Source of the DNA: Trametopsis cervina
Lineage: Eukaryota; Basidiomycota; Agaricomycetes; Polyporales; Irpicaceae
Direction of reading: 5' to 3'
Assembly (NCBI GenBank): GCA_022385755.1
Contig: MU278378.1
Span: 78,346 to 142,345 of the forward strand
DNA length: 64,000 nt
Under the pieces are notes generated by a model. The model was not told where the DNA came from. It ran no database searches and was given only the letters and a program-made list of their open reading frames with translations. This document shows, piece by piece, positions 9,708-20,844 of the stretch. Made by a program: the position numbers and the translations under genes. How positions within the stretch are numbered: the stretch's first letter is position 1; each line of letters starts with the position of its first letter.

Positions 9708-12700
9708 CTACTTCAACTTGGTAAACATCTCCTTTGAGATGTTCAGATTCTCAATATCGGCTTCAAGAGTTTTTCTCTGCGGAGCCGTTCAGCATCATCA
9801 TTGAACAGTCGCGAATATGAACAGACCTTTTCTTCATTTGCTAACCGTGCATTAGCTGGTACAGTTTCCTCATATTCTGGCTGCGCTTCTATCTTTATAA
9901 TTTTATCCAGATTGAGCTGTGCCAACTGCAGCTTCTTGTCACATTTCGCAATCTCTGCGTCGAGGTCGACGAGGCCCTACGCAAAACCGTGAATTCAAAT
10001 CAGAACAGAATAAACTCCTCAGGCTTACCCGAACGAGTACGTGAACAACGATTGTAGGACTCAGGACGGCAGAGCCACAGCCGGCAGGGACTTCGCTTAG
10101 CTCGCGGACGACCTTTGCACTCTTGCATCCTTTCGTTAGTGCAACGATTGTCGACGTTTGTGACTCGAACAAGTCAGCTTCTGCATCGCTCTGCACGCGA
10201 ATGAACACTGAAAACAATCAATGAGCTATTACGGTAAGAGACCGGTCGTTTCTCACATTGAATATCCGTCTGCAAGTTGTATGACGCCGCTAGTGAACGC
10301 CCAGTCTTGATAGTTGAGAAGATAAGATCAAAGTCATGATCAGCTTCACTGAAAATCAGCGACTCATTCTATGTCATTAATCCTGTCAGTGAGATCAACA
10401 GGAATATGACCGATAATAACTCACGTGTATCGGGAACGATGCTAACATGATAGACGGGGTGCTGTCATTCGGTCGACGAGGTAGACGTTGCCAAAGCTCC
10501 TCAGTGACGAAGGGCATGAACGGGTGAAGGAGTCGCAATCCATGGTCAAGACAAGTGTAGAGAGTTTGCTGCGCGGACAGTTTCCTTTCTGGAGATGCCG
10601 ACTCATCCGTCATAGGTTTCATGGCTTCCTATACTTAGGAGTTAGTGAGGGGCAGGGGTGCAGGTGATTAAACGTACAATGTAGACATCACAGAGTTCGT
10701 ACAGCCAGAAGTTATGGGCAGCACTAGTAGCGACCATGAAATTGCGTTCTGTTAACTGCTTGTTGATCTCCACTGCTGCTATGTTGAGTTTATGAAGAAT
10801 CCACCGCTCTGCTAGACCTTCCTTTCCGGTAGGCTAAGAGGGCATCAATACTGAGACTGTGTTCAATAACATGCTAAATTACCTCCGCGTAAGGTGTTGG
10901 TACAAACGTCTCGTCCAGTTTGAGCATGGCGAACTTCGTGGCGTTGAAGATTTTATTGCAGAATTTGCGATATCCTTCAACACGGAGGATCTCCAGATTG
11001 ATGTCACGGCCTGTCATAGATATGAGTGTTGTTATTTCTGGATGCTGACGACAACGTACCTCCGCCACTGTAGGCGCACAGAGCAAACCGTAGGGCATCT
11101 GTTCCACATTGAGGGATGCCCTTCGGGAAGTCTTTCTTCTGTCCAGCTTTCGCCTTGGCAATCTCCTTGTCATCCAAATTACCCTCGTACAGCTTCTGGT
11201 GCAAGGACTCGAGGTCTAGCCCTTGGATGACATCGATGGGGTCAATGACATTTCCAAGAGATTTGCTCATCTTCCGTCCGTGAGCATCACGAATCATCGC
11301 ATGGCAGTAAACCTCCTCAAACGGCATCTTCCCAGTCAGATGAACGCCGAGCAAGACCATACGAGCGACCCAAAAGAAGATGATGTCCCAGCCAGTCTCT
11401 AGTATCGATGACGGATAGAATTTCTCAAAGTCTGCGGTCTGGATATACCGGTCAGCCAGCGTACCGGGGGGCAAACACCGCGTTTTCTCACCTTTTCGGG
11501 CCAGCCCATGATGGAGAAGGGCCAAAGTCCAGATGAGAACCATGTGTCAAGGACGTCTTCATCCTGTTCCAGGGTGAACTTGGCGTCACCGGCGAGTTTC
11601 CTGGCACGTTCGGTGGCTTCTTCAAGTGTGCGCCCGACAACCCAGTGCTTGCCGTCAGTACTCTGCCGAGCCGGTGAGTACGTTAAGCGTGTATGACATT
11701 CCGTCATTGCTCACGTCTTGATCCTGACCCTCGATGCGCACAAAGTACGCAGGACAGCGATGACCCCACCACAATTGACGAGATATACACCAATCCTGAA
11801 TACCCTCCAACCATCTGTACCACTCGTTCTCAGATTGTTTGGGCTGTATGTGAAGCTCGCCTGCGCGAGTCCGCTAATGGGAATTGCAGCGACATGAGGA
11901 TCCATAACGACATCTAGCTGACAGAAACTTACCTTGATAGCTTCAGCTGCGAGAGGCTTGCAGTCGACCCACCACTGCGGCTTGAGTACAGGCTCAATAA
12001 CATCCCCAGATTTACTGCAAATTGGGATTTGCATAGGATTGTCCTTGGTTTCGATGTACAGACCCGCATCCTGAAGCGCCTTCACAACGGCGACACGTGC
12101 ATGGAAACGCTTCATGCCCTGCAATGACAGTCACATTCAGTTTCTTTCGCATAGTCAAAACCATATCGTGAATCCGCTCACCTTGAACTTCTCGCCCGCG
12201 TTCGCATTGAATGTCCCGTCATCATTGAGGATATTGATGAATTCAAGTTTATGCCGTATCCCGACTTCATAATCATTCGGATCGTGAGCGGGAGTAATTT
12301 TCACGGCTCCAGTTCCAAATTCCATGTCAACAACAATGTCGTCGGTGATAATGGGAATGCGACGATCTAGGAAAGGATGCTTGGCGAACTTCCCGTGTAG
12401 GCGTTTGTAGCGCGGATCATCAGGGTGCACAGCGATCGCAGTATCGCCCAGCATCGTCTCCGGACGTGTTGTCGCTACGATAATCCTTTCGTCTGGGAAG
12501 TTCGTGAGAAAGATGGAACCCATGCCTCTGCTCTCATCCACGTACCGGAATTCTCTATAGGATAGGCAAACGAAGTGATTACGCCGAACTCAAACTTTTC
12601 CTTTGCGTCGTAACCCGGGACATTCAACAATGTTCTTCCTTCGAGCTGCTTCTGATCTACTTCGAGGTTCGACAGCGTTGTGTTCAGCTGCACACACCAG

Positions 12701-13781
12701 TTTACCAGTCGATTAGCTCGATACAGAACGCCATCTTCATGTAACCTGCAGAAAGTCTCATTGACAGCTTTCGATAAAGTCTACGGTGTACATTAGTCTC
12801 TGTCGGTAGCACATGCCTTATGGCTTACCTCATTCATGGTGAATGCCACGCGGCTCCAGTCATAGCTCCCACCAAGGCGCTGCAACTGATTCGTGATACG
12901 ACTTTGGTACTCATTCTTCCAGTCCCACACCGTCTCCAGAAATTTCTCTCGGCCCAAGTCATGTCTTGTCTGCCCGCTGGACTTGTATAGACGCTTCTCA
13001 ACAACCGACTGCGTGGAGATACCTGCATGATCAAATCCTGGAACAAAGAGTGTTGTTTTGCCCAGCATTCGGTTCCTTCGCAGATCACGTCAGATACATC
13101 ACAGAATAATCTTGCTAGCAGACTTACCACCGGGTCAAAGTGTCCTGAATTGCGACAGTCAGTGCGTGACCAATGTGCAGGCTTCCTGTGACATTAGGAG
13201 GGGGCGACGGGATAACAAAGAGACCTTCAGGTTTGATCTCGCCCTCAGGAGTAAGTTGCGGACGGAAGAAGCCTTGAGCCTCCCACCAGTCATACCATGC
13301 ACTCTCCACGGCGATCGGGTTGTAGCCGGTATTGGCCATTGGTTGCGAGAGGTCTAATACCTGTCAGAGGTCGCAATATGGAGTAATTGAATACATACCT
13401 TTCTTTTCGCCCTTTGGCGTGGTATTCACGAAGGGTGCCTCCTCTTCTTCCTTCTTCTTTTCCGCCTTCACCTTCTTCTCGCCAGCAGGAGTGCTGGCTA
13501 CGACCTTCGTAGCTTTCGCAGCGAGCTTGGCCTCCTTCTCTAGTCGCTTCGCTTCTTTCTTGGCTGCACATATCATATATAACTTCGTCAATCATGTTCA
13601 GCCTCTTCGACTCACCTGCACTTTTCGAATTTGGGTTTGGGCCATCGTTAGGCGTCGGGGTGTTCTGTGGCTCTATAGCCGATGACTGTTGGGTAGCCGC
13701 TACCTGAGACATCGCTCGTAAAGAGTGCTGCCAGGCCGTGCGATGAAGGAGAGATGGAAGATATCGGTGCAATCTCTGCAT
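9708..13781 (-). CDS. VAS1: Valyl-tRNA synthetase, probable dual-targeted (mitochondrial and cytosolic), many introns
   Basis: Minus strand; class I aminoacyl-tRNA synthetase charging tRNA-Val. The first ATG (13781) starts an Arg/Leu/His-rich, acid-free presequence of 23 residues, and a second in-frame ATG (13712) starts MSQVAATQQ. The next exon is Lys/Glu-rich. The catalytic core then has [15 protein letters not shown] (HIGH motif, 13150-13200), the editing domain ([13 protein letters not shown], 12430-12490), [24 protein letters not shown] and [12 protein letters not shown] (about 11250-11280). The anticodon-binding domain ([16 protein letters not shown]) and a C-terminal coiled coil ending EMFTKLK close the protein. 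The first exons are 13616-13781, 13399-13563 and 13128-13353, and the last ends at 9708. Other boundaries were followed by frame continuity only. Yeast VAS1 makes both isoforms from alternative starts, and this N-terminus fits the same scheme. Confidence 0.93.
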
Positions 13782-13957
13782 TCGAATTGCAGCATGACTC
13801 GCTGTGACGAGTCACGCGCACAATTATTCGACGGAAATTTGACACGACCCCGGACACCGGGCTGTTCTGCCAAGGACCCCAGACGTAGAATGCTCGTTTG
13901 AAAACTACTTTGTCACGTCAGTATTCCTTCGCTGTGTGGCGGGTTACGCATGGTCAT
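13782..13957. promoter_or_regulatory. Short shared promoter between VAS1 and RPC25
   Basis: Only 176 bp separate the divergent start codons of valyl-tRNA synthetase (-) and RNA polymerase III subunit RPC25 (+). Both promoters must overlap here or extend into the 5' exons. No clear TATA box is seen, which would suit housekeeping genes. Co-regulation is inference. Confidence 0.5.
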
Positions 13958-14887
13958 ATGTTCTCTCTATCGGTAATCAAGGTAATGTTTTCTTTATCGC
14001 AACAGATATTCGAACTTAACCACATATGACAGTAGGACACTGTCGCTGTGCTGCCATCGAATTTCGGGCTTCCTCCAGACCAGGCGATAACAAACGAGCT
14101 CAATAAGAAGTATGCTAACAAAGTGTTGCACGACGTTGGTCTATGCATGTGTGTCTTTGATCTAGCTGAAGTTGGAGAAGGAAAGGTTAGGTATGGCGAT
14201 GGGTGCCTATGGTATAAAGGTACGCCTCCTCTACGCGCACGACCCAGCTCCTTCCTCATTCCCTACAGTGATCTTCCGCCTCGTAGTGTTCAGGCCGTTT
14301 CCTTCTGAGGTAATCCTGGCCAAAGTGAAATCCTCAGATGAAGAGGGCATACGACGTACGTTTATGCAGCACAATGAACGCATAACTCACTTAAGAAACT
14401 CCTAAAGTTACATTAGGGTTCTTCGATGACATATACGTGCCACTGGTCTATCTCCCAGAACCATCTGCATTGTGCGTATGAGCTGAATCTAAACAGCCTA
14501 GATAATGACCATGTGTTTTTGCCTACAGCGACCCGAACGAACGGGCCCATTTCTGGCTTATGGGTTCCGAAGCGGTATCGACACACGAACTGCTTGACTC
14601 GGCAACCGCAGACCGGATGTACATCGACAATGGGGATATTGTGAGAATACGGGTGGAGGCTGATGAATTCTATGACGATGAACCTGGACCTCCAAAAGCC
14701 ACAGAGGGTGTGCAGCAGACGAAAACGGAGAATAGAAGAGCACCCTATTCTATCACAGTACGCCAGTTTCTTCAGCTTCCCCCCTAGCCCCTGCTCATCA
14801 TCTTTTCAGTGTTCTATTGCAGAACAAGGTTTGGGACCCGTTTCTTGGTGGAAGAATGCAGGGGTCGAGGCCATGGATGAAGGCTAA
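13958..14887 (+). CDS. RPC25: RNA polymerase III subunit RPC25/RPC8 (RPB7-like)
   Basis: Six exons: 13958-13981, 14036-14219, 14269-14355, 14417-14471, 14529-14757, 14810-14887; 218 residues (yeast Rpc25 is 212). The 24-nt first exon gives MFSLSVIK, matching the usual MF-L-IKD start, and splices to DTVAVLPSNFGLPPDQAI. Family landmarks are NKVLHDVGLCMCVFDL, RYGDGCLWYK, the OB-fold part beginning RFFDDIYVPLVYLPEPSAF, HFWLMG, DNGDIVRIRVEADEFYDD and the C-terminal GLGPVSWW. With RPC17 it forms the stalk of Pol III used in initiation of tRNA and 5S transcription in the nucleus. The exon 3/4 junction (GIRRFFDD) is a little short relative to relatives and could be off by a few codons. Confidence 0.92.
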
Positions 14888-15277
14888 GGATCGAGTACTG
14901 AGTACAGCGCGCTGAGTAAAGTAATGGCCTCAATTGTCATATGTACCAAATGCACAGATCCATCAATGTACTGAACACTATTTTTCAGCGCATCCATATA
15001 GCTATCATGTCTTGCCTGTTCTGGGTGTTCACGTCTGATAGATATACGATATGTTGCGGCGAATCCTTTTGAAACGATATGCGAGCATATGTTCGACAAA
15101 ATCCTTCAATGTACAATAGTATTAGTTTGTGGCTGGCTTACATGCACAACAGGACCCAGTTCTAGGTTCACAAATACTTGAAGGGTTGGCGGCGGTGTCA
15201 CGGTGCACGTGATAAGATGGCATGCAAAATATGGAGAACAGCCATCTCGAAAGAGATTTGAATACTCGGCCTGCACC

Positions 15278-16445
15278 ATGTCCTCTATTTCGAAGTCAGA
15301 ACGGTCTTACATCCAAAGCTCGCTGCACTCAACACCAGCAATCAGAGCTGATGGTCGCGGGCTTGCAGACTTCCGGCATGTTTTCCTCGAAACAGGGATA
15401 GCTCCTCTTGCAAACGGCAGTGCACGCGTGAACGTAGGCAAGGCTGCCCACGAAGGCGGCGGCGGGACGGAAGTCATCGCCGCGGTTAAACTGGAAGTTG
15501 AGAATGTCCAAGCAGGAGAAGGCACGGAAGGGGGCAGAATTGTATGCAACGTCTCGTGGTGCGTTTCGCATATGCTCAAACCCTGCTTTTCAGTTGCTCA
15601 CTAGCAGAAAGACAGCTCACCCACGGCTTACCCCAACTTGTCATCGAATGCTCTGGACGAGTTACAGTACGATTATTCGACTATACTTCATCAAACACTC
15701 TCACATCCGACGCTGCATCCCCGGAACCTTGGTATTCTGCGTGGCAAGAAAGCCTGGCTCCTCAGCTTAGATGTGTCAATCCTCTCCGATGCAGGCAATG
15801 CGTACGACGTGATTTTTATGGCCGCCCGTGCTGCCGTCTGGGATACAAAGGTCCCGAAGACGAGGAGCGTCCAGTACGCGGGGAGAGGTCGGGCTCGTGC
15901 ACCAGAAGGAAATATGGATGTCGACGACAATAGTGCTGGGCCGAGTAATCTCGATACTCGCAACGTACCGACTGCGACAGATTTCGAGTTAACTGATACG
16001 TGGGACGAAGGCGAACCCTTGCAAGGACGAGATCGATGGCCAATATGCATTACTCTGAACATTGTGAGTTCTTTCAAAGCTTCTGAGCGAAAAAAAGCGT
16101 GCTCAACGATCATAGGACCCACCGATTCATTATTTGGATGCCACTTTGACGGAGGAAGCTGCTACACCCCTACGCTTACTTCTTATGTTTTCGTTTCTTC
16201 CGTCGAGTCCCGCTGTTCTACAGGGCATGAAACTACTTGGACCTGGTGAAGTGAACTTGGAACATGTCAAGTACTTCATATCTGTGGGTGCCACTTTATT
16301 GTTAGTCCATCGCCATCTGAAGTTCAACTACTTTTAGGAGGGCGAGAAATACGCTCGAGCGTTGTTTAACGCTCTCGACTCAAAATTGCTCGAAGAAGAT
16401 GTCAGAAGGAATCAAAAAGCTAGGAGTAAATTTTCCGCGCGGTGA
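15278..16445 (+). CDS. RRP42: Exosome complex subunit RRP42 (RNase PH-like)
   Basis: Four exons: 15278-15558, 15616-16063, 16116-16283, 16338-16445; 334 residues. ATG 15278 gives MSSISKSERSYIQ. RNase PH-fold landmarks are AIRADGRGLADFRHVFLETG near residue 25, GSARVNVG, a CSPTAYPNL strand formed by the first splice, LGILRGKKAWLLSLDV, DAGNAYDVIFMAARAAVW, and a C-terminal LDATLTEEAATPL ... KLLGPGEVNLEHVKYFISEGEKYA. RRP42 is one of the six catalytically inert ring subunits of the 3'-5' RNA exosome in nucleus and cytoplasm. An acidic, Pro/Asn-containing insert at about residues 200-240 is longer than in human RRP42. The stop lies 56 bp from the convergent GH5 gene. Confidence 0.9.
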
Positions 16446-16501
16446 TGTACAGTCTATGTCATTATTGTATCAAAAGTAAACGCGTATTCCGGTTATAGTC
16501 T

Positions 16502-18169
16502 CTAGATGGTGCCAACATGAGCAGCGTACTCGGTGAGCACCTTGTTGAGTCCGTCGCGCTTGAGACAGTTCTCAAACAAGAAGCTCTTCGCCAATTCATC
16601 GAGCTCCTCTTCAGTCTTCCCTACGAAATGCTCCGCCCACTCCATGACAAGGAATTCCGCGACAAGCGTGTTACGTGCGAGACGCTCGACGCGCCCTTCG
16701 AGGGTCCACAGCGGGTATGGATAGAGTTGTCGGTCCGCCTCATTCGGGACCTCCTCCTTTATCAGATCAATGATGGGTTGGTAGACGTGCTTGACGGCTT
16801 TGTCGTCTGCTCCCCAGGTGTCAACGGCGAGTCGGTACTTCTTCTGCAGGAAGCCACTTTCCCAGAAGAGTTTCATGTATGGAGTGGAAGAGGAGACGTG
16901 GACCATGCCTTGGAAGCCGATGTCCTTGTACAGCCAAATGGACCAGCTTAGGCGATCCTATAAATATGGTTAAGTTCCGACTCAACAGAATGTTCCAGCC
17001 ATGAAAGAATCGTTACTGACCTTGTCGTACAGGGCTAGCTGATCTTTCAGGACATTATACCTCCTCTCGTTGATCTCGTTCCATGCCTCGCCATCGTATT
17101 GCTCTCGCGCGTACACAGGGCCCCACTCTCCATTCCACACGCACAGTCCTCTGGCATCCATCCACTCCCTCTTCTTCTCATAACTCCTCTGCATTCTTCT
17201 CTTCTGCTCTGGAGTCTGAGCATACGGTTCAGGTGCCTTCGGGAAGCCATACAGCGAGTAATCGTGAATGGCGAAGGCAGAGTTCGGCCATCGAGTTCCA
17301 GCGTCGTCCGGGAAGCCAGAGAAGTCGGTAGCAAAGGTGTTGCCATCCCAGAAAAGGATGTGGTCAGGGTCGACGGAGCGGATAGCGGCATTCACGCGAT
17401 CGTAGTATTCCACAAGCTGGGAGTGCTTCGGATCCGCGGGCTCGTTCAGCGGGTTGTATCCGGCGATCCACTTTTCGTCTTTGTAATGTTTGGCGACCTC
17501 TGTCCAGAGCCATACCATTCGGTCCTGGAAGTCCTTGTGAATCCAGAAGCCGGCGATGTGGTTACCGTGGTCGGAGTGCCAGCCGCCATTTTGGCCGCCA
17601 GGCGCAGTATGCATGTCGAGGATAGTGTAGATGCCCTGCTCCGCACACAGCTTCACCACGCGATCAAGGTGACGGAAACCGTCTTCCTTGAGGACCCTCG
17701 GATTCATGTTGTCCTCGAAGTGCCGATAGTTAATTGCGATGCGGATACAGTTCAGGCCGAGGGATCTGAAGAAGACGGCATCGTCCTTCACGAAGAAGTA
17801 CTCGAGGAACTGGTCCAGAGAGATAAGTCAGTTCTCCTATAGTTCCAGCAGCAGTCGTTTACGTGCCTTGTCGAAGAAATACTCCGATTTCTGCTCACCG
17901 ATCACCTTAGCAAGTGCCTCCCGGATCTGGAACTCGCATCCAGGAAATCCTGACGAGGTCTGAGCGCAAAACACTCATGTCGCCGTTGTGCTTCGAGGCG
18001 TACCAGTAATGAAGTTTTCCATACTTCACGAGCCTGATCAACGATCCGCGTCCCCGAAAAGACTGTGTACTCACGTCATCCAGCCTCCCAAACCAGCCCC
18101 CCTCAAAGTCACTTCCCTTCCCTCTCCATCGACAATGTTCGTGCCCTCGACTCGAAGAAAGCTAGACAT
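16502..18169 (-). CDS. Glycoside hydrolase family 5 protein, copy 1 (with a GC-AG intron)
   Basis: Minus strand, exons 18075-18169, 18004-18023, 17867-17949, 17021-17809, 16502-16957; 480 residues. No signal peptide (MSSFLRVEGTNIVDGEGREV), so an intracellular enzyme is likely. GH5 barrel landmarks are RGAGLGGWMTMENFITGFPG, SLGLNCIRIAINYRHF, HTAPGGQNGGWH, GYNPLNEP (acid/base Glu) and CVWNGEWGPVY (nucleophile Glu). The substrate is probably a beta-glucan or beta-glucoside; the subfamily was not assigned. Intron 3 (17810-17866) must start with GC (AAG|GCACGT) to keep the frame, while the paralogue has GT at the same codon. A TTTAAGG box at 18234-18240 lies about 65-70 bp before the ATG. Divergent paralogue of the gene at 18977. 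Confidence 0.92.
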
Positions 18170-18976
18170 GATTCGATAGAATGCTCTGTACAGCGGTCGG
18201 TAGGACTAGAGGGTGAAGCGGGTGATAGAATGGCCTTAAATGTGTATCGACGGCTTGTGTTCGTTCAATTTGTACCGTCCTAGCGGACCGCCCTGGAGAC
18301 ATGGGGCCCCGCTGCCCCAGATTCGAAGATATCGATGCACACAAGTAGGCACACATGACGGGTTCACCCAGGCTCGATGGGAAATCGCACTCGAAACCGG
18401 CCTCTTCATTATCTCTGCCAGTGCTTTGCCGTCTCCGATCTTCCAAAAGGAGTCGTTGGTATCCCGTCATAGGTACGTGATCCATCCGGCTTGCAGAGAG
18501 CCATTTTGACTTTCGGAATTTCCTCGGCTAAACTACAGTCTTGTGCACAACTAGGTTAGAGAACGGGCAGGCCGGCACTTCTGAAGCCGCAATGCTGTGG
18601 CTTGACAATATCTTGCGAGCTCGATGGCCTGTTTAACACGACAATATTCCTAGACCGTCATGTTTCGCTGTACCGCTAGGCTGCGGGGTGGAAGGGTGCC
18701 AACTTGAAGACTTTCCTCATTGGACGAATCTCTGCGCGCTACTTTGCCGCTTCTGCAAAATGAAGTAGCAATGACGGGAGCAAAAAAGATCCTAAAAGAT
18801 CTCCTTCGGTTACGATAACAAAACTGGGGACTCTAGATCCCCCTGATCCCCCATGTTCCGGCGGGTAAACGTCGGATAAGGACTTCGTCCGGACCGCCGC
18901 TGAAGCAGTTATAAGGTGGGGAAGAGGGGGATGTAAAACCGTAGGCACTCTACTATCCACTCCCTCATCACTCATC
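18170..18976. promoter_or_regulatory. Divergent promoter region between the two GH5 paralogues
   Basis: This 807-bp spacer separates the head-to-head GH5 genes. TATA-like boxes sit at mirrored distances: TTTAAGG on the minus strand at 18234-18240 (about 65-70 bp from ATG 18169) and TATAAGG on the plus strand at 18910-18916 (61-67 bp from ATG 18977). The equal spacing suggests both core promoters were kept after the duplication. No ORF is supported in between. Confidence 0.5.
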
Positions 18977-20690
18977 ATGGCGTACTTAAAAGTATCTGGC
19001 ACCAAAATTGTCGACAAGGATGGCAAGGAGATCATCCTGCGAGGTGCTGGCCTGGGCGGATGGATGAAGTGAGTGGGACTTACGCATGTACGACGAATCA
19101 TCGATTAACCAGCTGTATTCTCTAGCATGGAGAACTTCATCTCTGGTGGGTGCCAATCATATGCCTATTACTGCGCGCGGACATTGTGCTGATCAGCCGA
19201 ATGACAGGTTACCCTGGAACCGAGAACCAGATCCGTACCGCTCTCGCGGAAGTTGTCGGTGAAGCGAAGCGCGATCTCTTCTTCGATAAGGTACGAACAC
19301 AGTCGCAGTGGTTTGGATACATATCTGAAGGCTTTCGGCCCCGTTTACAGTTCTTGGAGTACTTCTTCCAAGACGAAGATGCTGCCTACTTCAAGAGTCT
19401 CGGTCTCAACTGTATCCGCATTCCCTTCAACTACAGGCACTTCGAGGGTATGTGATTTCTCAAAGTTGACAGAATATTCCTGACTAGAGAATAAACAGAT
19501 GACATGAACCCCAAGGTTCTGAAGCCCGAGGGTTTCAGGCATCTCGACCGTGTCATCGACCTCTGCTCTAAGCATGGTATCTACACCATTCTCGATCTCC
19601 ACACTGCCCCCGGTGGCCAGAACACCGACTGGCATGCCGACGCTGGCACACACATTGCCAACTTCTGGGTCCACAAAGACTTCCAGGACCGCTCCATCTG
19701 GCTCTGGGAGGAACTTGCCAAGCACTACAAGGATAACACTTGGATTGCAGGCTACAACCCCCTCAACGAGCCCACCGACCCCTACCACACCCGTGTCGTC
19801 GACTTCTACGACCGCGTCCACAAGGCTATTCGCAAGATCGACCCCGACCACGCCATCTTCTTCGACGGTAACACCTTCGCTTCCGACTTCTCGCACTTCG
19901 GTGATGCCTACAAGGAGTGGGACAACACCGCTTACTCCATCCACGACTACTCTATCTTCGGCTTCCCCGCTTCCCCGGAGAAGTACGTGAGCAGCGACGT
20001 TCAACTGATAAGGTTGAGGCGTAGCTACGAGAAGAAAAGGGAGTGGATGGACAAGCACGGTCTTTGCGTCTGGAACGGTGAATTTGGCCCCGTTTACGCC
20101 AGGAAGGAATACGAGGGCGAGGCGACCGATGCGATCAACACTGAGCGTCTTAGCGTCCTCAAGGATCAGCTCAGCATATATAACAAGGTATGCTCTCGCT
20201 CTACGTCGTACCCCGCGCCCAGCACTAATGTTCGCAACAGGATCGTCTCAGCTGGACCATCTGGCTCTACAAGGATATCGGCTTCCAGGGAATGGTGCAC
20301 ATCTCACGCGAGACGAAGTACATGACCCTGTTCAAGGACTTCCTTGCCAAGAAGCACCGTCTCGCCATCGACGCCTGGGGCGCCGACGATACCCAGGTTC
20401 GCCACGTCTACCAGCCCCTGGTTGACCTCATCCGCCAAGAGGTGAAACCCGAGCACCAAAACCTGTACCCCGCCCCCGTGTGGAAGTTGACCGACCGTAT
20501 CGGTCGCTTGTCGCGTAACATCCTCGTCTCCGAGTTCCTCATCAAGGAATGGGCGGAGCATTTCATCGGCAAGAGCGAGGAGGAGATCGACGAGATCGCT
20601 AAGAGCTTCGCGTTTGAGAACTGCTTGCACCGTGACGGTCTCAACAAGATCCTCACGGACAACGCGACCCTGGTTGCTCAGACCGACTAA
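18977..20690 (+). CDS. Glycoside hydrolase family 5 protein, copy 2
   Basis: Six exons: 18977-19068, 19126-19145, 19208-19290, 19351-19447, 19499-20187, 20241-20690; 476 residues. Starts MAYLKVSGTKIVDKDGKE, with no signal peptide. Same landmarks as copy 1: RGAGLGGWMNMENF, SLGLNCIRIPFNYRHF, HTAPGGQNTDWH, GYNPLNEP and CVWNGEFGPVY, with both catalytic Glu present. The last ~150 residues, beginning DRLSWTIWLYKDIGFQGMVH, are strongly conserved between the copies. It has one intron (19448-19498, after RHFE) that copy 1 lacks. The coding sequence is more C-ending at third positions (AACACC, TACAAC) than that of its neighbours, suggesting higher expression. Its stop is 154 bp from the convergent peptidase gene. 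Confidence 0.93.
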
Positions 20691-20844
20691 AGGAATTTGG
20701 TGTACAGGATAAAGTGTATTAGTAGTCTCTTCATTCAGAATGTATAATGGGGTCGTTGACCTCTTGGATTGGCACCATAATATGATATGCTACAACAAAC
20801 AGTTTCGATAGTACATCAGCCAGATTCGCGTTTCCTTACTACCC

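Noticed and set aside
17099..17842. 247-codon plus-strand open frame over GH5 copy 1
   Set aside because: Antisense to a well-supported catalytic exon. A similar antisense frame exists over copy 2 (19345-20058), which follows from codon bias in homologous exons, not from a real gene.
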